DNA of 64,000 nt from Dawidia soli (GCF_018598185.1 NZ_JAHESC010000028.1:39949-103948), one strand, 5' to 3'. Counted from the stretch's first letter, positions 37,706-48,700 are shown. Numbers and translations are program-made. The notes: generated by a model not told the origin, from the sequence alone.

Positions 37706-39802
37706 TTATTTCGCAGCGTGGTTCGAAAGCTCGATCATATCCGTCAATATGTTCACAGCTTCTTCCACGTATACATCCTTTTGCAGGTTGGTGATCCACG
37801 ACCGGTTAAAATCCTTCGCATAATCATCGGCCGCCAGGCGCTGCCGGTCCGCGCTGCCGTTGGTCACGGTAAACACGCGGCTGGCCTGCTCCAGCGACTT
37901 CTCCAGTGCGCGGTATTGCTGCTGCATCGCTACTTCGCGCGCGTACAACGCATCCCATAACAGCGACACCGGCTCGTCCCGACGATGGAACTCGTCCGCC
38001 AGCCAGCGCCGGCCCTTGACGATATGCTGGAACGTCGCAGACGATCCCACCCGCGCACGGCTCCGCGTCCGCAAGGAATCCAGCGGCAGCGGCGGCAACA
38101 CCCGGAAGTACGTACGCTTCAGGATCGAATCAGCCGGCAACGCAAACGGCATGGCCGACTCGCGTACCCCCGGTATATCAAATACCTCCGGCAATACAAT
38201 GTCAGGCTTCACCCCCGCACCCTGTGCGGTACCACCCGTCACCCGGTATATCTTGTCGGTCGTGATGCTGGCAAAACCCGGACCGTCCTGGATCGTTTCG
38301 AGCGACGGCCCCTGCTGTTGCGTGGGGTCCAGCGGAAAAAAATTCTGGGCCGTAGCCTTCCCAAACGTGCGCGTGCCCGCGATCACCGCGCGGCGATAAT
38401 CTTGTAATACCGCCGCCAGAAACTCCGACGCCGAAGCGCTCTGCCCATTCACCAGCAGCACCAGCGGGCCATCATAGACTGTACCGCGATCAATGTCCTT
38501 GAGAGTGATAATATCCTGCTGCCGGTTGCGCAACATGCCCAGCGGCCCTTCGTCCAGAAAGATCCCGGCCATCGCCACGGCCTCCATCAACGAGCCGCCG
38601 CCGTTGTAGCGAATGTCGAGGATCAGCCCGCGGACGTTCTCCTGCCGTAGCTTCATCACCTCGTTGGCAACATCGCCCGCGCAGCGCGAGCCCTCGCTCT
38701 CGTCGTCCCAGCGCGTATAAAAGTCGGGCAGCGCGATATAGCCCATGCGGTGTTTGCCCTCGAGCACATAGCTGCGCACATAGTTCTCTTCCAGCGAGAT
38801 CTTCTCCTTCTGCAACTTGATCTTCTTCACCACGCCGCCCTGACGGCGCACGGTGAATTCCATATACCGGTGGTTGGCGTCTGCCAGAATAGCGTTGGCC
38901 TCGTCCAGCGTAAAGCCCTCTATACTGGTATCGTCCCCACCGTCCCACCGCAAACCGGTCAGTACATCCGACGCATGGATCTCCCCCGACTTCCACGCCG
39001 GGCCGCCCGGCGCCAGCGCCGTGATCAGCACATCGCCGCGCTCATTCTCGTCGAGCGTAATGCCGAAGTAATACCCTTCCGTGCTGAGCGTCGACAGAAA
39101 GTTTTCCATTTCCGTCACCGGCATGTAGGTCGTATGCGGATCGAACACCGCCGCAATACTTTGGAAATATTGCGCGGCCACATAATTTTCAAACGCACCG
39201 GGGTGCTGCAAAATTCGCCGCACCGTGCGAAGCTCGTACGCCGTCATTCGCTGCCGGGCCTCGGACTCATGACGCGTAAAAAATTCCTTCTCCGGCCCGG
39301 TGTACCCCGTCCGCACGTCGACCAGGCGCTGCAACGTCTGGTGCTTGAGCCACAGTCGCCACTTGGCTTGCAAAGCCGCCGGGTCTGCCGGCCAGTGTAC
39401 CGTGTCGAACGAAACATATTCTTTGACGGTGCCGGTAAATGCCGTCTCACCCGTTTGTGAGATCATGCGCTCGGCCCGTACCAGCGCCTGACGGTATAAC
39501 GTCGTCACCTGCGGCAGGAAATCCCAGCCCGTGCCGCTCAGCTCATCGTCAAGACGCGTTTCGTGGACCGCCAGCGTTTGCAGGTCGGCGGCAGAGAAAT
39601 ATAACTTGTCGGGATCGAGCTGGCTGGTGAACTGCGCAAACACCTGCCGGGAAAAGTTGTCATTCAACGGCTTCGGCGCCACGTGCTGCTCGCGCAGGAT
39701 CTTCGCCAGCAGCAGCGCCTCTTCGCGGTGGTTGCGGGGCTTCTGCGCATATACCGAGGTGGCGATGAACGCCAAAAAAACAAGAGACAGACGATAGGCC
39801 AT
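37706..39802 (-). CDS. prc: C-terminal processing peptidase (Tsp/Prc, family S41)
   Basis: A 698-residue exported protease (signal to about residue 19). It carries the Tsp N-terminal helical domain, a PDZ domain at about 235-330 (YYFGITLDENERGDVLI, APGGPAWKSG), and the S41 core with ILDIRYNGGGSL. The catalytic Ser457 (NGQSASASEF) and Lys482 (TFGKATAQ) keep the 25-residue spacing of E. coli Tsp. A long C-terminal DUF3340-like region follows. It degrades or trims periplasmic proteins from their C-termini. It is transcribed divergently from the AlkD-like gene. Confidence 0.93.
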   Translation of the reverse strand: MAYRLSLVFLAFIATSVYAQKPRNHREEALLLAKILREQHVAPKPLNDNFSRQVFAQFTSQLDPDKLYFSAADLQTLAVHETRLDDELSGTGWDFLPQVTTLYRQALVRAERMISQTGETAFTGTVKEYVSFDTVHWPADPAALQAKWRLWLKHQTLQRLVDVRTGYTGPEKEFFTRHESEARQRMTAYELRTVRRILQHPGAFENYVAAQYFQSIAAVFDPHTTYMPVTEMENFLSTLSTEGYYFGITLDENERGDVLITALAPGGPAWKSGEIHASDVLTGLRWDGGDDTSIEGFTLDEANAILADANHRYMEFTVRRQGGVVKKIKLQKEKISLEENYVRSYVLEGKHRMGYIALPDFYTRWDDESEGSRCAGDVANEVMKLRQENVRGLILDIRYNGGGSLMEAVAMAGIFLDEGPLGMLRNRQQDIITLKDIDRGTVYDGPLVLLVNGQSASASEFLAAVLQDYRRAVIAGTRTFGKATAQNFFPLDPTQQQGPSLETIQDGPGFASITTDKIYRVTGGTAQGAGVKPDIVLPEVFDIPGVRESAMPFALPADSILKRTYFRVLPPLPLDSLRTRSRARVGSSATFQHIVKGRRWLADEFHRRDEPVSLLWDALYAREVAMQQQYRALEKSLEQASRVFTVTNGSADRQRLAADDYAKDFNRSWITNLQKDVYVEEAVNILTDMIELSNHAAK

Positions 39803-39856
39803 GACGGGGTAATTTCATGAAATTTTCCATCTTTACCTAAAGCAAAGACGCCTTCC

Positions 39857-40579
39857 ATGAACCGTCATCACAAGGACATCCTTAAACTGATCCAGGACCA
39901 GGCGGGCGCGCCCACGCAACATACTTTCCTGGATTCCTACCTGGGCAGCACCCACCCCCGCATCGCCATCGGCGTGCCCTCGTTGCGCCAGATCGCCGGC
40001 TCCTGGATGAAAGCCCACCGCGACCTCTCCGCCGACGACGTAGTCGCCTTGTTATCGAGCCTCATCACCGCAAAGTCCTATACCGAAAAATGCATGGCCG
40101 GCATCCTCTTGGACTATACCACTACCGGCCAACGCGAGTTCGACCCCGCCATCTTCGACACCTGGCTCGACCACCTCGAAGGCTGGTCAGAAGTCGACAC
40201 TCTCTGCACCGGCAAATATACCGTCAAAGGCCTGTCCTCCCGCTGGAAAGAATGGAAGCCCCTCGTAACCCGCTTCGCCAAAAGCGCCGGGATCCAAAAA
40301 CGCCGCGCCTCACTGGTATTATTCTGCGCCCCCCTGCGCGCCGACAAACACGAAGCACTCGCCGCAACAGCCTTGCAAAACATCGACAAGCTGAAAAGCG
40401 AAAAAGATATACTGATCACAAAAGCCATCTCATGGCTCCTGCGCAGCATGGAAAAACATCACCGCACCCTGGTAGAAGAATATATCGGGGAGAACAAAGA
40501 TACCCTGCCAAAGATAGCCGTACGCGAAACCCTGGCCAAGCTCACCACCGGCCGCAAGACCCGCGTCACCAGGAAGTAG
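39857..40579 (+). CDS. DNA alkylation repair protein (AlkD-like)
   Basis: A 240-residue all-helical protein of HEAT-like repeats. The pattern RIAIGVPSLRQIAGSWMK near the N-terminus, SYTEKCMAGILLDY, and the WSEVDTLC segment fit the AlkD family, where the equivalent Trp and Asp line the DNA groove. AlkD enzymes excise N3- and N7-alkylated purines without flipping the base. No other repair gene is adjacent apart from the LigD-type polymerase domain some 4 kb away. Codon use and start position look normal. Confidence 0.85.
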   Translation: MNRHHKDILKLIQDQAGAPTQHTFLDSYLGSTHPRIAIGVPSLRQIAGSWMKAHRDLSADDVVALLSSLITAKSYTEKCMAGILLDYTTTGQREFDPAIFDTWLDHLEGWSEVDTLCTGKYTVKGLSSRWKEWKPLVTRFAKSAGIQKRRASLVLFCAPLRADKHEALAATALQNIDKLKSEKDILITKAISWLLRSMEKHHRTLVEEYIGENKDTLPKIAVRETLAKLTTGRKTRVTRK

Positions 40580-40649
40580 TGACTGGCGCAAGTCTCAGCG
40601 AAGCGGTGACTTGTGCCTGCACGGTAGGCAGTTTGTAACTGCCGTACCA

Positions 40650-41861
40650 CTAAAACCACAACAACGGATGCCGTACCGGCAAATTCCTCACAACCTCCTC
40701 CTCCTTCGGCGCATGCTCCAACCCCCGCCAAACATCAAACCACCCCTTCTCTCCCAACGCCAAAGCCCCAAACAACAACGCCGGCTGCGCCACCGGCCAC
40801 TGATCGAAGTACATCACATCCGGCGTATAGGGCCACGTCTGTTTATCGCGTAGATAAGGATATAAGAAAGCGATCCCTTTCCCAATCGATCTCCCATCCG
40901 CCGTCTGATAACGCCACAGATCGTCTTTAGAGGTCGAAAGGATCTGACAGATCATCACCATCGCATCCGGGTTAAAGATAGAATACCCATAAGGCTTCGT
41001 CCGTTTCAGCTCCAATGAAAAACTTCCATCCACCTCCATCTGCCCGGGCAGCAGCACCGTCTTAAACCGCTCCCGGCAAAAACGCAGCAAGCGCTCGTCG
41101 CCGGTAAGCCGGGCAAACGACGCCACCTGCATCACCCAACACGTTCCGTGATTGTTCTTCGCCTCCATTTCCTCCTTCCCATACGCATGCGTCGTCAGCC
41201 AGACAAGATACGCCTTGAACCAGGCAATAACCCCCTCGCGCGTAGCGGCATCGAACGCCTTATCACGCATCATCACCATCACGCCTTGCGCCACCTCCAT
41301 CAAATGGATCGTATCGATAATACCGATACCCCTACCGGTAGCATGGCCCTGGATCGCCTGTGCATACAGCAGGTGCGGTGCCATGCGCGTAGCAGGATCG
41401 ATGAACCACGCCCGCAGGTGCACCCGTGCCTGCTGCACATACCGGGCGTCGCCCGTAATTTTATACGCCGACGCCAACGCCCCCACGATCGTGCTGAAGC
41501 GGATCATCGCCCGCCGGTGCGCCGTAAAATTATCGGGGTTGGTCATTCCGTCGCGGCGAACATAAGGAGCCTTCGCATCCGTGGAATCCGGCCACCAATA
41601 ATCCCCTTCGGAATAAAAGTCGTGTATGCCGCCGGCCGACCGCGGCGAGCGCTCCGCCGTAACCGTCACCGGCGCTTCGCCCAGGGCCCATGCTGCTTCT
41701 TGCAAGACCTGCGACCGCAGCACTTCCGTCGCCTCCTGCCGCAAGCGGGCCTGCGCACAGACATCCATCCCCACCAGCCCGAGCAGCATCACGGCAATAC
41801 CAGCCGCCCTGCCTAAAAAGTTATACCGATCACGCACAACCATCGACATGCTATTTCTCAA
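40650..41861 (-). CDS. Alginate-lyase-family polysaccharide lyase (PL38-like)
   Basis: A 403-residue exported enzyme (signal region about 15-37, ending VCAQA). The sequence matches the alginate lyase family of alpha/alpha toroids: DYWWPDS...YVRRDG in the N-terminal third, a run of helices, and NNHGTCWVMQ in the centre with likely catalytic Asn/His. The family includes PL5 alginate lyases and PL38 glucuronan/alginate lyases. The clustering with GH88, DUF4861 and mannonate dehydratase favours a uronic-acid polymer as substrate. Its start overlaps the end of the DUF4861 gene by 11 bp, so translation is probably coupled. Confidence 0.82.
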   Translation of the reverse strand: MRNSMSMVVRDRYNFLGRAAGIAVMLLGLVGMDVCAQARLRQEATEVLRSQVLQEAAWALGEAPVTVTAERSPRSAGGIHDFYSEGDYWWPDSTDAKAPYVRRDGMTNPDNFTAHRRAMIRFSTIVGALASAYKITGDARYVQQARVHLRAWFIDPATRMAPHLLYAQAIQGHATGRGIGIIDTIHLMEVAQGVMVMMRDKAFDAATREGVIAWFKAYLVWLTTHAYGKEEMEAKNNHGTCWVMQVASFARLTGDERLLRFCRERFKTVLLPGQMEVDGSFSLELKRTKPYGYSIFNPDAMVMICQILSTSKDDLWRYQTADGRSIGKGIAFLYPYLRDKQTWPYTPDVMYFDQWPVAQPALLFGALALGEKGWFDVWRGLEHAPKEEEVVRNLPVRHPLLWF

Positions 41862-43035
41862 AACGTACCGTCACCGGCGACGCCATCCGCTGCGCAAAAT
41901 CCTGCAGGTAAAGATCCCACGCTTCCGCGGAAGCGACCTCGCCCGCCTTCTTCCAGCCAAAACCGGTATAGTATACCACGGCATCCTGCCGCGGCGCTGC
42001 CGCCATGACATACAAATGGCTCATGTCCTTTTTCGTGGTGCGGTAGTCTGCATACCGCAGCACCCGCGCCGGGTCGATCACGATCGCCGTACCAAGCTCC
42101 GAATCATCCATCGGCTCCCAATACCGGAACCATCCCTGTGCGCTGTCCGCTTTCACCTCGCCCTTTTTATCGTGCAGCGCAATACCCAGCGTCACATTCG
42201 CCAGCGTGCTGTCGGACGTCACATGGGCCTCCATCCGGCACAACTGACTGTTCCGGTCGATCGAAATGACCTTCCGCTCCCGCACCATCGCCCCCGCGGC
42301 AGACCACGGCGCATACGTCAGCTCGAACGTAGTCCGCAACGGACCGTTGGCCAATACCCGGTGCGAAACAAAGTTCTTCGACACATACAACGAGTCGCCT
42401 ATCAGCACGCCCAGGCCGCCGCAACCGCGGCTGGCACCGACGTGGTACGGATCATACCCCTCGCCGTCATCGTGGTGATAACTGCCGCCGGCAGTGTTCT
42501 TTTTATACCAAGGATCGATAATAGAATACTCCACACGCTTCAACCAGCAATCTATACCACTCGACAACGTCCCGCCCTTTTCACCCGCGTCCACCAAACG
42601 CTGCGCCTCGGGACCGTACGTGCGGAACGCCACCCGGTTGTTTTCCCAGGCAAAGTCGTCGATTCGCTCCGGCACAAATCTGCCATACGTACCTGTCCGC
42701 ACCGTGTCATGCACAGGGTGCTGCGTTTCTTCCAGGATAAACGTCTTGTGTTCCTTCCCCTTCAACGACGCCTCGAACAGCAACCGCTCGGGCTTGCCGT
42801 CGCCGTCTTCATCCACCCATTGCAGGATACTGTGATGGTCGTCGCCCGGGGCCCGCACCGTCAGGTTTCCCGGCGTGAACGACGGGAACAAACTGTCGAG
42901 TGTAGCGACCGGGATCGATACGATCTCCGTACGTTCCGTCTCCAACGGATTCTGTACGGTCAGGGACTTCTGCCGCGGCTTGCTGCAGGCCGCCAGGGCC
43001 GCTATGGACAATAGAAGAATGCTGTTTTTCATCAT
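41851..43035 (-). CDS. DUF4861 lipoprotein
   Basis: A 394-residue lipoprotein (LAACSKP lipobox). The core shows the DUF4861 features: WVDEDGDGKPERLLFEASLKG, GPEAQRLVDAGEKGGTLSSG-like segments, KGEVKADSAQGWFRYWEPMDD and a C-terminal YYTGFGWKKAG. DUF4861 proteins occur almost only in lyase-type polysaccharide loci and are predicted to be lyases or accessory glycosidases, without settled function. Here it sits between GH88 and the lyase. A terminator hairpin lies between it and GH88, so its expression depends on read-through or its own promoter. Confidence 0.85.
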   Translation of the reverse strand: MMKNSILLLSIAALAACSKPRQKSLTVQNPLETERTEIVSIPVATLDSLFPSFTPGNLTVRAPGDDHHSILQWVDEDGDGKPERLLFEASLKGKEHKTFILEETQHPVHDTVRTGTYGRFVPERIDDFAWENNRVAFRTYGPEAQRLVDAGEKGGTLSSGIDCWLKRVEYSIIDPWYKKNTAGGSYHHDDGEGYDPYHVGASRGCGGLGVLIGDSLYVSKNFVSHRVLANGPLRTTFELTYAPWSAAGAMVRERKVISIDRNSQLCRMEAHVTSDSTLANVTLGIALHDKKGEVKADSAQGWFRYWEPMDDSELGTAIVIDPARVLRYADYRTTKKDMSHLYVMAAAPRQDAVVYYTGFGWKKAGEVASAEAWDLYLQDFAQRMASPVTVRFEK

Positions 43036-43043
43036 GACAAGTT

Positions 43044-43079
43044 AAAAAAAATGCGACTGACCCAAAGAGCCAGTCGCAT
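43044..43079 (-). terminator. Intrinsic terminator inside the uronate operon
   Basis: On the minus strand, arms ATGCGACTG and CAGTCGCAT (11-base loop) are followed by seven T residues. It lies after the GH88 stop and just before the DUF4861 start, so it probably sets a step-down in expression between the surface genes and the two downstream enzymes. Confidence 0.88.
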
Positions 43080-43103
43080 CGACTCAACCAATTAACCCAA
43101 TGT

Positions 43104-44294
43104 TTATTTTTTTCGGGTGTTATCTTTCAGGCGCTGGTAGCGCAGCAGCCCTTCAATGTAGTAGTAGTCGGCATATACCAGGGGCACGTCGATCTCCGAC
43201 TTCGCCGGCTTGTGGCCCACCGAGTGCAATAAGATAAAATGATTATTCTCGCCCGGCTTGGCCAGGTACGCCGGCGAACCGAGGCTCGTCAGCATCTGCT
43301 CCGCCGCGGCAACGTAAGGCTTACTGTCTTTTACATACGTGCTCAATTCCAGCAGGCCCGACGCTGTAATGGCGGCCGCCGAAGCGTCGCGCTCCTCGTT
43401 CGGAATGCCTGACGCGTTAAAGTCCCAATACGGCACCTTGTCCGCCGGCAGGTTCGGATGCTTCAGGTAGAAGGTCGCGATCTTTACCGCCTGATCCAGG
43501 TAGCGCTTGTCCTTCGTCTCGCGGTAGGCAACGGTGTAGCCATATAACCCCCACGCCTGCCCGCGGGCCCACGCCGACTCATTGGCAAAACCCTGGTGCG
43601 TCACGCGCTGAATGACCTTGCCCGTCAGCGTATCGTAGTCTACCACGTGGTAGCTGCTGTTATCGCTGCGGAAATGATTCTTCAGCGTCGTGTTGGCATG
43701 CGTCACGGCAACCTTGTAAAAGCTCGAGTCACCCGACACACGCGTGGCCCAGAACAACAACTCCAGGTTCATCATGTTGTCGATGATCACCGGGAACTGC
43801 CACTGGCCATGGTCCCACGACTTGATACAACCCGTCTTCGGGTTGTAACGCGTCGACAGCGACTTCGCACCCTGCAGCATCACCTCTTTATACGCCGGGT
43901 CGTTTGTCAGACGGTACCCGTTGCCAAACGGGCAATACAGCATGAATCCCAGGTCGTGCGTGCGCGTATTGAATTTTTCCTTCTCCATGCCCGCCGTCCA
44001 GCGACGCGCGGCGTCAGCCCACTTCTTGTCCTGCGTATATTCGTACATATACCACAACGTGGCCGGATAAAAGCCGCTCGTCCATTCCGACGACTTCGTA
44101 CCGCGATAGCTGCCGTCGGCCTTCGCACCGCGCGGGAACTGCGACAGGTCGGCATAGGCCGTCAGGCTTGTTTCCAATTGAGCCTTGGCCTTGTCCAACG
44201 CCGCGCGCGGATCCAGCACAGGCTTGATCGTGCAGGCAAGGAGAGCACCGATGCCCACAGTAACAAAAAGCGCCCAGGGTTTCATACGCATCAT
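43104..44294 (-). CDS. GH88 unsaturated glucuronyl hydrolase
   Basis: A 396-residue lipoprotein (LLACT, Cys21). It has the alpha6/alpha6 barrel signatures of GH88: WTSGFYPATLWYMYE, catalytic Asp114 in THDLGF, and Asp172 in VIIDNMMN. A later motif, WARGQAWGLYGY, is also typical. GH88 enzymes hydrate the double bond that lyases leave on the non-reducing uronic acid, releasing a 5-keto sugar. This fits downstream of the lyase at 40650-41861. It lies 13 bp after the SusD gene and is clearly in its transcript. Confidence 0.93.
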   Translation of the reverse strand: MMRMKPWALFVTVGIGALLACTIKPVLDPRAALDKAKAQLETSLTAYADLSQFPRGAKADGSYRGTKSSEWTSGFYPATLWYMYEYTQDKKWADAARRWTAGMEKEKFNTRTHDLGFMLYCPFGNGYRLTNDPAYKEVMLQGAKSLSTRYNPKTGCIKSWDHGQWQFPVIIDNMMNLELLFWATRVSGDSSFYKVAVTHANTTLKNHFRSDNSSYHVVDYDTLTGKVIQRVTHQGFANESAWARGQAWGLYGYTVAYRETKDKRYLDQAVKIATFYLKHPNLPADKVPYWDFNASGIPNEERDASAAAITASGLLELSTYVKDSKPYVAAAEQMLTSLGSPAYLAKPGENNHFILLHSVGHKPAKSEIDVPLVYADYYYIEGLLRYQRLKDNTRKK

Positions 44295-44307
44295 GAAAAA
44301 GAATTAG

Positions 44308-45696
44308 TTAATACAGATCGTTTTGAGGCAACAGGTTTGTGTTCAGATCCAGCTCCAGCTGCGGCACCGGAAACACCTGGTGATAATCCTGAATGTTGGT
44401 GTTACCGAGGCCGCGTATCGTCGACACCAGCCGGCCCGTACGTACCAGGTCATACCAGCGGTGGCCTTCAAAGCACAGCTCGCGACGACGCTCCAGCAGC
44501 ACCGAGTCACGGAACTGCTCTTGCGTCAGGTTCTCCAGGTCCGCCAGGCCCGCACGCGTGCGGATGGCATTTACGGCATCGTACGCCTCGTCGTTCGGGC
44601 CGATGTCCTCATTCGAAGCTTCCGCAAAGTTCAGCAATACTTCTGCAAAGCGCATATGGGGGAAGTTGTTGTCCGACTGGTAAGCCGTCGTAGCATCGCT
44701 GTCCACCCATTTGTTGCAATACCAACGGCCGTCCGTGCCTTTGGTAAAGAACACCTCCAGGCGTTTATCATACGAAGCAAAGCTGTTGTAAATACCATCC
44801 GTGGGTTTGAATGAACCAAAGCCGCGGCCCGCCACCGAGTTGTTCTCCTGCGCCCAGAACGCGATCAGGTTGCTGCCCTGCCCACCGGGGCCGCTGACAA
44901 ACTGTGCATCGAACATCGCTTCCTTGCCAAACTCGTTCTTGACATCAAAGACTTCCTTATACGTATCCCACAGGCCATAGCCGTACGGCCCGTCCATAAC
45001 TTCCTTCGCCTTGGCGGCGGCCAGGGTCCATTCGTGGCGTGTGAGGTATACCAGCGCCAGGTAGCCCTTCGCCATACCGCTGGTCACGCGGCCCCGGTCT
45101 TCGTTCTTGGTATACTTGTCCGGCAGGCCCGTCTCCGCATCCTGAAGATCTTTGACGATTTGCTCGTAGATCACGTCCGCGTCTTCGCGCTTCGGAAATG
45201 TCACCTCCGTCGGCAGCTTGGTCTCCTGCAGCACCAGCGGCACTTTGCCGAACAGGCGCACCAGATGGAAATAATAGAAGCCACGCAGGAACTTCGCCTC
45301 TGCCACCAGCCGGTTGCGCAGGGTCTCATCCATGGTGATCAGCGGCACACGCTCGATCACTACGTTGCAGCGGGTGATACCCAGGAAAAAGTTCTGCCAC
45401 GATTCCCGCACAATAACGTTCGCGGCCGTATGGGTATAGGTGTTCAACTGTACCCGGTCGTTGTTGTTGGCCAGCGGCGTGAGGTCATCCGTCGTCAGGT
45501 CGCCCAGAATGTTGAAGTTGCGGTTCGTATCGCCGTTCGCTTTGCTTGCCGTATAGGCCGCCGTCACGGCCGCCATCGCATCGGCCTGGGTCTTGTAAAA
45601 TTGCTCGGTCGGAATGAACGAGTTCGGCTCGTCTTCCAGCACGCTGCACGACGCCAGGCATGCAGTCAAAAGTCCGAGGATATATTTTTTATACAT
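44308..45696 (-). CDS. SusD/RagB-family glycan-binding lipoprotein (uronate locus)
   Basis: A 462-residue SusD-family lipoprotein with lipobox LASC followed by SVLEDEPNSFIPTEQF. The helical core (TRCNVVIERVPLI, EAKFLRGFYYFHLVRLFG) and the C-terminal family motif (RERRELCFEGHRWYDLVRTG-like, with ERRRELCFEGHRWYDL) are present. It is shorter than the fructan and region 1 SusD proteins. It caps the SusC barrel encoded 23 bp upstream and should recognise acidic oligosaccharides. Confidence 0.93.
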   Translation of the reverse strand: MYKKYILGLLTACLASCSVLEDEPNSFIPTEQFYKTQADAMAAVTAAYTASKANGDTNRNFNILGDLTTDDLTPLANNNDRVQLNTYTHTAANVIVRESWQNFFLGITRCNVVIERVPLITMDETLRNRLVAEAKFLRGFYYFHLVRLFGKVPLVLQETKLPTEVTFPKREDADVIYEQIVKDLQDAETGLPDKYTKNEDRGRVTSGMAKGYLALVYLTRHEWTLAAAKAKEVMDGPYGYGLWDTYKEVFDVKNEFGKEAMFDAQFVSGPGGQGSNLIAFWAQENNSVAGRGFGSFKPTDGIYNSFASYDKRLEVFFTKGTDGRWYCNKWVDSDATTAYQSDNNFPHMRFAEVLLNFAEASNEDIGPNDEAYDAVNAIRTRAGLADLENLTQEQFRDSVLLERRRELCFEGHRWYDLVRTGRLVSTIRGLGNTNIQDYHQVFPVPQLELDLNTNLLPQNDLY

Positions 45697-45719
45697 AGTC
45701 GTAAATCGTTTAATGAGGA

Positions 45720-48700
45720 TCAGAAACCAATGTTAACACCTATCAGATACATCTTGGCCGAGGGATAGCTGCCGTAGTCGGTACCCTGGCTGAGGGTCTC
45801 CTGGCCGTAGCGGCTCACCTCCGGGTCGTAGCCCGAGTAGTCGGTGATCGTCAGCAGATTCTGGCCGCTGACGTAGACCTTGGCCGAGTTCAGCCCGACA
45901 CGCTCCAGCATGGTAGACGGCAGGTTGTACGCCAGCTGGATGTTGCGCAGGCGGATATACGAGCCATCCTCGATCTGCCGGCTCGTAACCTGATACGAAG
46001 TGGTCGTGCTGATCGCGCGCGGAATGGTATTGCTTGGGTTGGTCGGCGTCCAGCGGTTCAGCACCTCGGCCGATTGGTTGCTGATGCCCGTCATAGACTC
46101 CAGCTCGTACCGGTTGATGTTGTAGAGGCTGTTGCCCTGCACGCCCTGGAAGAATACGTTCAGATCGAAGCCCTTGAACGAAAAGTTGTTGGTAAAACCA
46201 AAGATCAGCTTCGGCTGCGCCTGCCCCAGGATCACACGATCCTGCGAGTTGATTGCACCGTCCTGTTTGACATCTACATAACGACGGTCGCCCGGCTTGG
46301 CGTTCTTCTGCGCCGAGTTCGCAATCTCCTCCGCATTCTGGAAAATGCCGTCGAACTCCAGACCATAAAATACACCCACCGGCTCGCCTACACGCAAAAT
46401 ACCCGAGTTGGAGAGCTGCAGGTGTCCGCTGGCGCTGCCGGTCGGAACATCCTTGGCGTTGCCGAGGTCCAGTACCTTGTTGCGGTTGGCCGCAACGTTG
46501 AAATTCGTCGTCCACGAAAATGCGCCTTCCACGTTGATCGTCGCGATGCCCAGCTCGACCCCCTGGTTCTGAACCTTCCCGATGTTTTGCAACGATGTAG
46601 TATACCCCGACGTCACCGGCAGCGGCACGTTGAACAACAGGTCCTTGGTTTTCTTTCGATACCAATCGGCCGTTACCAGCAGGCGGTCGTTGAAGAAACC
46701 CGCATCGATCCCGACGTCCACTTGCGTCGTGGTCTCCCACTTCAGGTCGGGATTGGCCATCCGGCTGGGCGCATACCCGATGAAGAGTTTATTGTCGAAG
46801 TTATAGTTCTGTGTGCCCAGGGCGCCGATCGACTGGTAGTTACCGATCTCCTGGTTCCCCGTGATCCCATAGCTGGCGCGCAGCTTCAGATCGCTGACCA
46901 CCGCGACCTGCTGCATGAACGACTCTTTCGAGATTTTCCAGGCCACGGAGCCCGACGGGAAGAACGCATTCTTATTACCCTTGCCGAACTTGGACGCACC
47001 GTCCACACGACCCGTCAACGTCACCAGGTACTTACCGTCGAGGTCATAGTTGACACGCCCCAGGTACGAGCGAAGGCCCCAGTCCAGCACCTCCGACGAA
47101 CCCGGGTTGGCTTGCTGCGCCGATGCCAGGCTGTTGTTGTTGAGAATGTCGTTGGCAAAGTTCTGCGCATTGGCGCGGAACTCTTCCGACGAGCCCGACT
47201 GCAGTGTATACCCCGCCACGATGTTGAACGTGTGGCGGTCACTGATCGTCGTTTTATAATTCAACGTATTTTCGTTCAGCCACTCGGCGCTCTGACGGTT
47301 GTTCAGGTACGCGCTCCCCGAAACCTGCAAACCCGAAAACGTCGAGCGCGGCAGGTAAAACCCGATCTTTTCATATACCAGGTTGGTACCGAACAACACT
47401 TTCGCCGTCAGGCCTTTCGCCAGGGTATATTCCGCCGACACCGTACCCAGCACACGGCTGGTGGTGTTCTCGTTTTCGATGTCGTTGGCCATCGCCACCG
47501 GGTTATTGATCTTGATCGCACCGGGGCGATTGTCGATCGTATACGTACCATCCGGGTTTCGCACCGGCACCGTCGGTGAAAAATTCAACGCGCCGTATAC
47601 CACGCCCGCGCCCGAGCCGCCGTCGGTATCCGAAGTGATCTGGTTGCGCTTGCTGCGCGAGAAGGTCAGGCTGCTGCTGAACTTCAGCCGCTCGCTCATC
47701 TGCCGGTCCAGATTGATCCGGAACGACGCACGATTATAGTTGGAATTGATCACGATGCCATCCTGATCAAAATAGTTACCGGTGATCGCGTACTGCATCT
47801 TATCGTCGCCGCCGGTCAACGCCAGGTAATAATTCTGGATCGGCGCCGTCCGGAAGATCTCATCCTGCCAGTCGGTGCCTTTTCCCAATCCGGCGATCTG
47901 CTCCTGTGTGAACGCCGGCGCGATCGGAGGCTTCGTAGGATTGTCGGCGTTGGTATTCGCGATACCCTCGTTGATCAGCTCTGCCAGCTGTGTAGCGTTG
48001 AGCACGTCGAGCTTCTTCCGGACTTCCTGGAAGCCCAGGTATGTTTCAAACTGTACATTCGCTTTGCCGGGCTTGCCGCGCTTCGTGGTAATGATCACCA
48101 CGCCGTTCGCGCCGCGCGAACCGTAGATCGCCGTAGCCGAAGCGTCTTTCAGGATCTCCATCGACTCGATGTCGTTCGGGCTGATCGTCGGCCCCGACTC
48201 ATTATAAAGCGGATAACCGTCGACAACATAGAGCGGCTCGTTACCACCCTGGATCGAGTTACCGCCGCGGATGCGCACCGTCACACCGCCACCCGGCGAG
48301 TTCGACGACTGCATTACCTGTACCCCCGCCGCACGACCCTGCAACGCCTGCGAAAGCGACGCCACCGGTACCGAACGGATCTCCTTCGACGATACCGACG
48401 ATACCGAACCGGTCAGGTCGCTTTTCTTTTGCGTACCGTACCCCACCACCACGATCTCATCGAGCTCGGAAACGTCGGTTTCCATCGCGACATCCAGTGT
48501 CGTCTGGCCACTCACCGGACGCTCCAGGGGGCGCATGCCGATGAAGGTAAACACCAGCGTGCCGTCTGCCGGAGCGACGATGGTATATTTTCCGTTTGAA
48601 TCAGTGGCTGTACCGTTGGATGTGCCTTTCACCAGTACATATACCCCGGGGAGGGGCGAGCCATCATCGGACGTGATCACGCCCGATACCGTGTGGGTCT

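Noticed and set aside
41626..43014. Plus-strand open frame of 462 codons
   Set aside because: It lies antisense to the DUF4861 and lyase genes, is extremely rich in Arg, His and Pro, and has no recognisable domain.
46074..47579. Long plus-strand open frame of 501 codons
   Set aside because: It is the mirror of the uronate SusC gene. The SusC frame has full family motifs; this one has an Arg/His/Val-rich composition typical of antisense frames.
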